Part shown: piece after piece, positions 12,101-24,100 of the stretch
Layout: each line of letters opens with the position of its first letter
Numbering within the stretch: position 1 is the first letter of the stretch
NCBI GenBank assembly: GCA_936450465.1
Contig: OW388293.1
Coordinates: 27,347,860 to 27,411,859 of the forward strand
Direction of reading: 5' to 3'
Length of the DNA stretch: 64,000 bases
Source of the DNA: Gibbula magus
Lineage: Eukaryota; Mollusca; Gastropoda; Trochida; Trochidae
Translations under genes and position numbers: made by a program
The notes under the pieces: generated by a model
The model's input: only the letters and a program-made list of their open reading frames with translations
The model's database searches: none
Told to the model about the DNA's origin: nothing

Positions 12101-15100
12101 CACCGCCACAAGAAAAACTGCCTTCCAAGTAAGCAGTTGCAGCGATACTGCCGATAAATCCCTAAATTGCGGACCCGAGAGCCAATCCAGGACTATAGAA
12201 AGGTCCCAAACCGGGCTGGACCGCCTCACAGGAGGTCGGATCCTGTCCACGCCTGCTAAAAAGCGCTGAACCAGAGGATGTACCCCCAAAAGGGCGCCGT
12301 CCACTGGCACATGAAAGGCTGAAATAGCCGTGGAGTAACCCCTGACAGTAGATGCGGCCAAGCCAGCATCTAATCTAGACTGCAGGAACTCCAAGACAAA
12401 CACTAGATCTGCAGAAAAGGGATCGAGAACGTCCCTATCTGCACACCAGCGCGAATAGCAGGCCCATCTATCCTCATATTGAATGTTCGTTGAATCCCTC
12501 CTCGAAGCCAGTATTGTGTCTGCAACTCGTGCAGGAATACCGCTGTTTTGGAGGCGATTCCGGACAGAGGCCAGGCCACCCACTGCACCCTGGGGTTGGG
12601 GTGGGGGGCTCCGTCCTGGGACAGAAGTCCCGGTCGACACGGTAACAGAGCAGGTGGCATAGCCAGAGACCTGAGTACCTGTGGAAACCAAGTTTGCGCT
12701 GCCCACAGAGGTGTGATTAGCACCAGCAGACGCGGAGGATGAGTGGCTAGACGGGCTAGGACCTTGGAGATCAGAGGCACTGGTGGGAAGGCCCACAGAA
12801 CTCTGTCTGTCCAGTCCAGTTCGAATGCATCCTGGGATAGAGCCCGAGTGTCGGGTATCCTGGAGCAAAACTGGGGTATCTGAAAGTTCGTCCCTGACGC
12901 AAACAGATCCACCTGGAATGACCCGTATAACTGGGAGATAATCTCGAATATCTCTCGATCCAGTAGCCACTCGTGGGGGGCAAGGATCCGGCGAGACAGA
13001 GCGTCTGCTCGGACATTGTCCACCCCCGGCAAGTACACTGGCAGGACCTGGGTGTCGACTTCGTCGCACCAGAGGAAGAACTGCCATGTCTCCTCCAGGA
13101 GGGACGGGGAAACCGTCCCACCCTGTTTGAGAATGTAAGTCATGGCGGTCCTGTTGTCCATTTGGAGCCGGGCCACCTGACCCTTCACCTGATCCCTCAG
13201 ATGTTGCAGAACCAATCTGGCCGCCCTGAGCTCCAACACATTGATGTGTAATTGAGACTCGGCTTGTGACCACAGGCCTGAGACCGTAAGAGATCCCAGA
13301 ACCCCGCCCCATCCCGTAAGGGAGGCGTCGGTCTGGATCGTCAGGGTCGGCACCGGAGGCTGCAGGGGGTAACCCCGAGTCAGGTGATCGACATTGGTCC
13401 ACCATAACAGGTGTGGCAAGACCCACTCCGGAGTGACGAGCTGCTTCTCGTAAGACTCCGAGTGGGACCAAAGACCCGCCAAAGCTTGTTGGACGGGCCT
13501 CATGCGGAGCCGAGACCTCCAAACCACGTCTACGGTCGCTGCCATGACTCCTAAGAGCTGGAGCCAGACTCGAGCCGTGTGGAATGGAGCACTGAGAAAC
13601 GAGTTCACAGCCCCCAGTATCTTCGGGACCCGGTCCGGGGCCAGGGATACGATCCCCGGCTCCGTCCGAAACCTGGAGCCCAGGAAGACTAGGTCCCGTG
13701 ACGGGGCCAGCTCCGACTTTTTGAGGTTCACGATCCAACCCAGCGAAACTAACGTGTGTAGTATGGCCTGGGTGAATTCGTGGTTCTGAAGCTGGGACAG
13801 CGCTCTGATGAGCCAGTCGTCCAGGTAGGGATGACAACACCTGCCCTGAGACCTGGCGACCTGAGCCGCTACCAGCATAAGCTTGGTGAATACCCTCGGA
13901 GCCGTTGAGATTCCGAAGGGTAACACCCTGAATTGGTAACACTTCCCGTCGAATGCAAACCTCAGAAATTGTCTGAATTCTGGGTGCATCGGAACATGAA
14001 GGTAAGCGTCTTTGAGGTCGATGGAGGATAGCCATTCTCCGACCTGCACTGACGAGATCACAGACCTTAGAGTCTCCATCTTGAACGATGGGACCTCTAT
14101 GAGTTTGTTCATGATCTTTAGATTCAAGATGGGTCTGAACCCTCCGCCCTTCTTGGTCACCAGGAAGTAAGTGGAATAGTATCCGCTCTCTTCCTGGCCC
14201 ACAGGCACTAGCTCTATCGCAGCCTTGCTCAGTAACGCTTTGATTTCTGAGCGGAGGATGTCCGCCTTCTCCGGCGCGGAGGGCACCTTCGTGTGCCGCA
14301 CCCCGGTAAATGAAGGCGGACCGCGCTTCCACTGAGGCATATGGCCGTCCCTGAGCGTGGACAGGACCCAGGTGTTCGACGTGGCTTTCGCCCAAGCGTC
14401 TATGAACCTTGTCAATCGGCCGCCTACAGGGATCTGCCCCAACAAGCAAAAGGTGTCCGTCTCCGGCGGCACTCCGGCCCCCGGATTTTTGGACACCCCT
14501 AGCGGTACGGGAGGAGCTAGGAACCCTGGTTTGGTTTCCCGCGCCCCCGAAACCCCTGCTTGCCCGAAGGCTGCTGGAATTTCCCGCCTCGCTTTTTGGG
14601 ACCCTTGCCCCTGCTCCCAGCCTGATGCAGACTAGCTGACATCCAGGCTTCCTTCCCCGTCGGCGCGGAGGAACGAGCAGGGGGAGGGTTGGACATGCGT
14701 GCGCGCTTGATGTCTGGATCCTGCACGGTAAGAACCCTAGAGGTCTCCCGGCAGGTCGTGACGACATCCGCAGTGTCCTTCAGTACCTGCTGAGCCCCTG
14801 GGAAAAGCACTGGGCCAATCCGAAAGGGTAGGTTCAGCAGGGACTGCTGTGTTGAAGGCATCCAAGTGGACACCGACAACCACAGCCGGCGCATTTCCAC
14901 AACTGCGCTCATCATTTGGTTAGCGGCACTCCTGATTGAGTCCCGCGCCAAATGACCACCAACCGCGGTTAGCTGCCCGAGGAGCTCCGAGGAGGAATCT
15001 CCAGGGATCTCCACCTTCTGCGTTAACTGGACCTGCATGGAGGCCAGATACGCCTGGTGGATTGCAAGCTGAAGCTGTTGTCCCGCATTTCGGTACTGGT

Positions 15101-18100
15101 CCTCGAAGGACCGATACGAGGACTTCAGATCAGCTGCACCAGCAGTGAAGGGAGGCAGCCGCCGACCTTGTCGCCCGACCGAAGGTGAAACCTTCGGTCG
15201 TTGCAAGGAAACCGCGGTATATACACAGTCTCCCACCACCGGAATGTCGAAAAGACCTTCCTCCCCCAGCTGATATCTCTTAGATAAGAAGCCTAGATCG
15301 GACAGTGAACGAGTATCAGCTAGGAGCGGAGCGATCAGATCATCGACCAGTGAAGGGAGAATGCGGAGCCCCACTACGGGAGCCTTGCTTCGAGCGAAGG
15401 CCTCCCCCGACAAGCGGTAGTCCGATTCCTCTGGCTCGGGGACCGGGGCAGCAACACCAGGAATAGCCTCGGCGATTAAGCCGCGAAGATCCCTGATGGC
15501 AGTGGCAGCCGATAAAGGGCCCGAATCCTCCCGAACCTCATCCACGTCCATGGACTCGATCCCGGATCTCCCCGAGAGGCGTGAGGCCAACTCGGAGCCG
15601 TCTAGGAAAGAGTCACGGGCGTGGACAAGAGAGCGAGAGAAGACGTCAGCTACCACTGGCTGTCCCGAGCCCCCAGCCCGAGGATCGACCTCGAGTGGGC
15701 CCCCCGAGACCTGGGTCTCGAGGGTGCTCGTGGGTCCCGCGTGCGGCCCGGACTGCATCGTCACTGGGACGACGGTCTCGGAGCACGGGGCAGGTGTCCG
15801 AGGACGCTGCACCTGGAGCACAGGCGGCGCCTCGTAACCTGGGTTAGAAGCCTTACCCTGGGAACCTACTCCAACGAGCGGCACCAGGTTCGGCGGGGCC
15901 AGCGATCCCCCAGACGAGACCTGCCCGAAGCCAGGTGTCTGAGGGGGCTGGTGTGTTTGTGTTATGGTAACCTGGGGCTCCATACTCCGCAGCTCGCGAG
16001 CCGGAAGCTGAGCGCCCCGAGGAGACCCCGTGCCTCGGACGAGTCCGACACCGAGATCTCCCCTGGTACCATGAGCTGCATCAGGTTCATGACTCGAGGT
16101 CCGGAACTCCGTACGGAACCCCGAGACCGCCGAGTCAATCATGACCTTCATTTGCTGTGTGATGATTTTCGTGAATTGCGTCATATCAACAGGGTTAAAA
16201 TTAGCACTTTGTAAGTTAGGTTGTTGAGGGGGGGAGGGTGGGTGAAATCCCCGGCTGAGGACCCCCGCTGGTCCTCGACCGAGTCGGGCTCGGATGACGA
16301 ATCATCGAGACCCGACCTGGCCGAGGACACCGTAGCGGAGGCCGGAGCCTTAACCTTCTTACCGCTTAATTTCTTAACTGGTGACTTCTTCACCTTTTTA
16401 GCCTTAGACGGGGGGTCAAGCTTGGTGATGTCCCGCCCGCTCTCCAAAGCCTCGGAGAAGAACTTTAGGTCAACATCCCTCCTTGATCTGGCCTTGGGGG
16501 TAAAGGCCGGACAAATCCCACAGTCGAGTGGGTGATGAAAGTCAGAGGCCAAACACTTGAGGCACTCATCATGGGCGTCGGTGATAGACACCGGCCCTTT
16601 ACATTGGGCACAAGGCTTGAAAGGCTAGAAGCAAAATAGCCAAATCAAGACGTGCACATGCAACATGTGTATATATATAAATATTTTTAAAATATATATA
16701 TACTAAATACATGGGGGAATTGCAATGTAAATGTTTTTGTAAACATGCATGTAAAAAACATGAGCAGAGGCGAATGGCAAAATGCGAAGTAAAATGTAAA
16801 CAAGCATGGCCACACCCCTAACATCACTGAAACAAATAGAACATGAAATATGAAAAATTTGCTTGCAGGCCAGTGGGCGATTCGAAATACTCACCGAAAA
16901 CGAATCTAGAACCCAAATATGATCATATAAAATTGTGGAAAGCCCAGATCTGACCAAATTCCACGATCAAAACAAATCGATCGAGAAAAAATGCCCGCCA
17001 TCTTGGGTCGACTTTCCCGCCCTACGCGAGAAAGCAAGTTACAAATACACGAAATCTAGTACTAAAACCGATAAGCCATTCGACCCTACTGTAGAAAAGG
17101 TAGAAGTTACCACACATACAGCTTTGTTATGGGCCATTTTCTTGTCGATTGTACGTAAACTCAGGAAACTTCTTGAAAACTTCGTGCGACTTGTCAGTTC
17201 AATGACAGGAAGAAAAGTGGTGAGATTAGAGTTATCCGCCCCTGGTTGCATGACAACCGTAAGGGGTGGGGCTCGAAAGGGGTGACCCAAAGTACGTTTT
17301 TTTAGTTTTTTAACTAATTTTAAGTGGAAAATATAGTTACAACCTGTCATATATCAAAAAACAAGGATTTTATGCAATAAGTACCCCAAGGAGGATCCCT
17401 TCTGAAAAAGAATTCTTAATTTAATTTCTTTTACTAATTCATTTTGTATGCTTATTAAATATATCACATTAGTAAGCTTACTGAATGATTTAGTAAGCTT
17501 TCTAAATGAATTAGTAAGCTTACTAATTCATTTAATAACTCAAGCTTTTTAAATGAATTAGTAAGCTTACTATTTTTTGTTTCAATTTTTTGGAAAATAT
17601 ACTTATAACGTCATTCGCCAGATAATTTTTTTATCTACAACATGGCATATGTTAAATAATTTTCATATCACGACAATGTATTGCAATTTGGTTTCAAAGG
17701 GAAGTATCACTTCGACTAGCGCGCTACGGGTATCTGACGTATATAAACAGAGTCCCCTTTTTTGCGTAATACGTACTACACAAACAGCAAGCGCTTCCGA
17801 AGCGTGAAGGCTCGTCTCTAGCGCAAGTCGCCATAACAACCCATATGCTGCACGTGCTTCACGCGTCACATTTGCAAAGTACCCTTGTCACACATTACCG
17901 AATGTGACGATTTCCCGCCTCGCTTTTTGGGACCCTTGCCCCTGCTCCCAGCCTGATGCAGACTAGCTGACATCCAGGCTTCCTTCCCCGTCGGCGCGGA
18001 GGAACGAGCAGGGGGAGGGTTGGACATGCGTGCGCGCTTGATGTCTGGATCCTGCACGGTAAGAACCCTAGAGGTCTCCCGGCAGGTCGTGACGACATCC

Positions 18101-21100
18101 GCAGTGTCCTTCAGTACCTGCTGAGCCCCTGGGAAAAGCACTGGGCCAATCCGAAAGGGTAGGTTCAGCAGGGACTGCTGTGTTGAAGGCATCCAAGTGG
18201 ACACCGACAACCACAGCCGGCGCATTTCCACAACTGCGCTCATCATTTGGTTAGCGGCACTCCTGATTGAGTCCCGCGCCAAATGACCACCAACCGCGGT
18301 TAGCTGCCCGAGGAGCTCCGAGGAGGAATCTCCAGGGATCTCCACCTTCTGCGTTAACTGGACCTGCATGGAGGCCAGATACGCCTGGTGGATTGCAAGC
18401 TGAAGCTGTTGTCCGGCATTTCGGTACTGGTCCTCGAAGGACCGATACGAGGACTTCAGATCAGCTGCACCAGCAGTGAAGGGAGGCAGCCGCCGACCTT
18501 GTCGCCCGACCGAAGGTGAAACCTTCGGTCGTTGCAAGGAAACCGCGGTATATACACAGTCTCCCACCACCGGAATGTCGAAAAGACCTTCCTCCCCCAG
18601 CTGATATCTCTTAGATAAGAAGCCTAGATCGGACAGTGAACGAGTATCAGCTAGGAGCGGAGCGATCAGATCATCGACCAGTGAAGGGAGAATGCGGAGC
18701 CCCACTACGGGAGCCTTGCTTCGAGCGAAGGCCTCCCCCGACAAGCGGTAGTCCGATTCCTCTGGCTCGGGGACCGGGGCAGCAACACCAGGAATAGCCT
18801 CGGCGATTAAGCCGCGAAGATCCCTGATGGCAGTGGCAGCCGATAAAGGGCCCGAATCCTCCCGAACCTCATCCACGTCCATGGACTCGATCCCGGATCT
18901 CCCCGAGAGGCGTGAGGCCAACTCGGAGCCGTCTAGGAAAGAGTCACGGGCGTGGACAAGAGAGCGAGAGAAGACGTCAGCTACCACTGGCTGTCCCGAG
19001 CCCCCAGCCCGAGGATCGACCTCGAGTGGGCCCCCCGAGACCTGGGTCTCGAGGGTGCTCGTGGGTCCCGCGTGCGGCCCGGACTGCATCGTCACTGGGA
19101 CGACGGTCTCGGAGCACGGGGCAGGTGTCCGAGGACGCTGCACCTGGAGCACAGGCGGCGCCTCGTAACCTGGGTTAGAAGCCTTACCCTGGGAACCTAC
19201 TCCAACGAGCGGCACCAGGTTCGGCGGGGCCAGCGATCCCCCAGACGAGACCTGCCCGAAGCCAGGTGTCTGAGGGGGCTGGTGTGTTTGTGTTATGGTA
19301 ACCTGGGGCTCCATACTCCGCAGCTCGCGAGCCGGAAGCTGAGCGCCCCGAGGAGACCCCGTGCCTCGGACGAGTCCGACACCGAGATCTCCCCTGGTAC
19401 CATGAGCTGCATCAGGTTCATGACTCGAGGTCCGGAACTCCGTACGGAACCCCGAGACCGCCGAGTCAATCATGACCTTCATTTGCTGTGTGATGATTTT
19501 CGTGAATTGCGTCATATCAACAGGGTTAAAATTAGCACTTTGTAAGTTAGGTTGTTGAGGGGGGGGGGGGGGGTGAAATCCCCGGCTGAGGACCCCCGCT
19601 GGTCCTCGACCGAGTCGGGCTCGGATGACGAATCATCGAGACCCGACCTGGCCGAGGACACCGTAGCGGAGGCCGGAGCCTTAACCTTCTTACCGCTTAA
19701 TTTCTTAACTGGTGACTTCTTCACCTTTTTAGCCTTAGACGGGGGGTCAAGCTTGGTGATGTCCCGCCCGCTCTCCAAAGCCTCGGAGAAGAACTTTAGG
19801 TCAACATCCCTCCTTGATCTGGCCTTGGGGGTAAAGGCCGGACAAATCCCACAGTCGAGTGGGTGATGAAAGTCAGAGGCCAAACACTTGAGGCACTCAT
19901 CATGGGCGTCGGTGATAGACACCGGCCCTTTACATTGGGCACAAGGCTTGAAAGGCTAGAAGCAAAATAGCCAAATCAAGACGTGCACATGCAACATGTG
20001 TATATATATAAATATTTTTAAAATATATATATACTAAATACATGGGGGAATTGCAATGTAAATGTTTTTGTAAACATGCATGTAAAAAACATGAGCAGAG
20101 GCGAATGGCAAAATGCGAAGTAAAATGTAAACAAGCATGGCCACACCCCTAACATCACTGAAACAAATAGAACATGAAATATGAAAAATTTGCTTGCAGG
20201 CCAGTGGGCGATTCGAAATACTCACCGAAAACGAATCTAGAACCCAAATATGATCATATAAAATTGTGGAAAGCCCAGATCTGACCAAATTCCACGATCA
20301 AAACAAATCGATCGAGAAAAAATGCCCGCCATCTTGGGTCGACTTTCCCGCCCTACGCGAGAAAGCAAGTTACAAATACACGAAATCTAGTACTAAAACC
20401 GATAAGCCATTCGACCCTACTGTAGAAAAGGTAGAAGTTACCACACATACAGCTTTGTTATGGGCCATTTTCTTGTCGATTGTACGTAAACTCAGGAAAC
20501 TTCTTGAAAACTTCGTGCGACTTGTCAGTTCAATGACAGGAAGAAAAGTGGTGAGATTAGAGTTATCCGCCCCTGGTTGCATGACAACCGTAAGGGGTGG
20601 GGCTCGAAAGGGGTGACCCAAAGTACGTTTTTTTAGTTTTTTAACTAATTTTAAGTGGAAAATATAGTTACAACCTGTCATATATAAAAAAACAAGGATT
20701 TTATGCAATAAGTACCCCAAGGAGGATCCCTTCTGAAAAAGAATTCTTAATTTAATTTCTTTTACTAATTCATTTTGTATGCTTATTAAATATATCACAT
20801 TAGTAAGCTTACTGAATGATTTAGTAAGCTTTCTAAATGAATTAGTAAGCTTACTAATTCATTTAATAACTCAAGCTTTTTAAATGAATTAGTAAGCTTA
20901 CTATTTTTTGTTTCAATTTTTTGGAAAATATACTTATAACGTCATTCGCCAGATAATTTTTTTATCTACAACATGGCATATGTTAAATAATTTTCATATC
21001 ACGACAATGTATTGCAATTTGGTTTCAAAGGGAAGTATCACTTCGACTAGCGCGCTACGGGTATCTGACGTATATAAACAGAGTCCCCTTTTTTGCGTAA

Positions 21101-24100
21101 TACGTACTACACAAACAGCAAGCGCTTCCGAAGCGTGAAGGCTCGTCTCTAGCGCAAGTCGCCATAACAACCCATATGCTGCACGTGCTTCACGCGTCAC
21201 ATTTGCAAAGTACCCTTGTCACACATTACCGAATGTGACGATTGCTTTACAAACTATGTTTCTAAATGTCCTGAGAATATACAAATTATTTCCTGTTTAA
21301 TGTTCTTTTTATTGAGATAAGACCAGCAAATTATGACAAATTTTTACTCTCATTAATTATAAAATTCAAGCAAAATACCTAGTTGGGTAAAACAATTATT
21401 CCAATATCTGTAGCAAATACATAATTAAATGAAATGGTAAATAAATAACCATCAAAAAAATATATATTTGATTTCTTTCATTGCTCATATTTTTTTTTAT
21501 TCTTTCGTGTCTTTGTTTACTGTGTGTGAGCTAGACCATAATGCTTTGCGCTTGAAAATAATAGACTGGATCTATATTTAGACTGGAAAACACCTTTACT
21601 AATTAATGCAATTTCTCGGCTTATTTTAAGTTGGAAAAATTAGGGAAAAATTAAGTGTATTTATTTCACGGAGATAGATTTTTGGAGAAATTTTTATATT
21701 TTCATCAACATCCGTGATGGCTCTTTAAAATTACTAAATGGCGATTAAACTCCCGTTTTGCACCCCATAACATTTATGGTTTTAATTTTATTAATGCAAT
21801 TAAATTTGCTATTAAAATTGACTGAGTAAAACTTTCCGGTTGGGCACTTCTAAACTATAATCTCATAAACTTAAAATTACAAATTAATGTGTGTATGCAT
21901 TCTATACAAAACTGTCGCTGACTCAAAAAGAGTTTTTGGAGTTTGAGTGAAGATACTGAAGATAGCACACATTGCAAGAGAGAAACATTTTTCTCTAAAA
22001 ACCTGTGGATCTGTCTCGGAACCCAGCAAGAGAGCAGCATGAGTGAAGAATCTGAGGACAGCATAAGTTGCTCCTTCGAGGCGACGTTCACCGGCAAAAT
22101 GGTTGGTTCTATCAGCAGCTCGTCCGAGTATGTAGCCTGGACGTGTCTGGTCAACTCTGGTGGAAGGAATCATATGGTATATTGTCCAGATATATACTTA
22201 ACAGAATTTATTTTGTGACCATCAACCAACATGTATTAAGGGATATGACAAAAAAAGGCCTTATTATAGTTATGCTATGAAACATACAGAGGCTAAGTTT
22301 GCTATGACAAGAGATTTAATCTTTAACAAGTGTTTGCCACTAACATGGCAATGTCCCCCGCCAGTGACATTGAGCTAGTACGACACATCATTGGAGCTAC
22401 TTGGGTTCATGCAGTGTATAAAATAGATTTTAAATGTTGCCTGACCAAGGACTGGCTGTCCAAAAATGTTACCAGTCCTGATAAAAAAACAGCCAGTCCC
22501 AAACAAAAACAAACCCAAATGTTGTTTTGAAGATAACATTTTATTTTCCGAATAAAAATTGTCATGGTAACTTCATATCAATAAATACTACTCCTAACTT
22601 CATCTAAGGCCTTTTATTTTTCATTACTTGTTTTACACAAATTTTGTTTCAAACTTTAATGTAGGTGGTCGAAAAAAAAAGAGAAAAAAAAATTGTTTCA
22701 AATTTTAATGTACTGGTAGGTGGTCCCAAAAATGATGTTTCAAATTATAATGTAAATGGTGAAAAAAAGTAAGTATATATTATATTATTAATCAAATTTC
22801 ATGTCCAGATCATCTTCTGCAAGGGAATATTAATGAATAAAAATAAAATACTTGTTTGTGTTGTTTATGTATGTTTGTATTGATTTTCTCCAATTAACCA
22901 GATTGAGATAGCTATCAAAATATATGTTAAATAAATAAAATTATAACTTGTATGAGATCTCAATAAGTTGTATATTGATTACATATTTGATAATATTAAT
23001 AAGTGCTTAATTTTAGAAATATCTATATTTATAGCTGCCTAGGCCACAAGTGAAACTAAATTGTAGAATAGACTTCCAATATGTCAACATACACATACCT
23101 TAGAATTCTGTGAAGACAATTATTAAATTCTTAATAAAATAGGTTCACCTATGCATCATAATTCATCAAAGCCTAAACAGTTACAAATGTTGTTCCTAAA
23201 ATAATCAGTTATTTCGACATTAAGACATTTGATTTCCAACATGTTTTATCTTTCAAGATACTCCCGACAAAGGGCCTATACCATTATGGAACAGGGGTGA
23301 CAGGTTGTTTATAGCAGTTTATATTACCTGTCAAAATGTTCTTATTGCTTAATTAATTAAAATCATTCCATGATCAATCACTAAAATAACAGTAATCCAC
23401 AATAATAACCCCTAATCCTGCAGTAAAGTAAGCTCATTGGCGACATTGAAACAGTTATTTCACCCATCATCCCTCAAGCAAATGGATCGGTCCACTGAAG
23501 ATGCCACCATCATTTATTACGTCTGTGAGCATGGAGAAATTTATGAAGGCATTTTACAAGGAGAGTAAATCTGAATTGTTTCTAAATTTAAGTTGCTTAT
23601 TGTTGGTAATCATTCTGTCTTTCTTGAAACTTAAAAATACTTTGTAATAATACTGTACTGCTGACACTAAGTCGTAAGAGACAAATCTAAAAATAGATTT
23701 CTTGGAAAGGCCGTAAAATCCGATATCTGCTGATTGTCAGGATAACAAATAACAGACGTTAGGCCTATAAGATTTGGGATAGGGAATCTACATTTTAAGT
23801 TGTAGAAAGGTTGATAAAGTAAAAATGATGTCAGCTTGATTAAAATTCCAGATGGTAAATGAATTTTACAATTTTATCTTTGCCCTATTTAGTATTATAT
23901 AAATTTACCCGTGCGCTCGGCGCAAATGAAGGAAATTTCGATCCCTGTTAGAATTATCTAATATCTATCACTGTTATAAATATTGAAACATTCATTTTCT
24001 ATGCTAATTATTTAAAAAATGCATATCAATTTATCATGTTGAGCGATTAAAAAATAACAGGATATATGACTGAACAATTATAATTAAATTGACTTTGTTT

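Larger units (their letters stand above)
10773..17413 (-). mobile_element. DIRS-type tyrosine recombinase retrotransposon A, full length (6.64 kb)
   Basis: DIRS elements copy through an RNA intermediate and integrate a circular DNA with a tyrosine recombinase, leaving no target duplication. Here inverted terminal repeats of about 200 bp (10773-10996 and 17212-17413) enclose gag, RT/RNase H and recombinase ORFs on the minus strand. An internal complementary region (11037-11137) lies near the 3' end. Terminal inverted repeats plus an ICR place it in the DIRS1-like group rather than PAT or Ngaro. It sits in intron 15-16 in the same orientation as the host gene and is far more GC-rich than its surroundings. 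Only a gag frameshift is visible, so it looks young. Confidence 0.93.
14580..17910. repeat. 3331-bp tandem duplication, first unit
   Basis: Contains gag and the 5' terminal repeat of DIRS A plus about 497 bp of the adjoining host DNA (17414-17910). It is repeated immediately at 17911-21241. Confidence 0.93.

Noticed and set aside
12018..15847. Many plus-strand ORFs opposite DIRS A (and 38691-42137 opposite B)
   Set aside because: They are antisense shadows of the GC-rich gag and RT/recombinase frames.
16181..16260. Programmed -1 frameshift in DIRS gag
   Set aside because: The shift site is not conserved between elements A and B relative to homologous residues, so independent indels or errors are simpler.
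16935..17285. 116-codon plus-strand ORF (and its copy at 20266) as a gene
   Set aside because: It runs antisense through the DIRS leader and terminal repeat and has no recognisable domain; probably chance.
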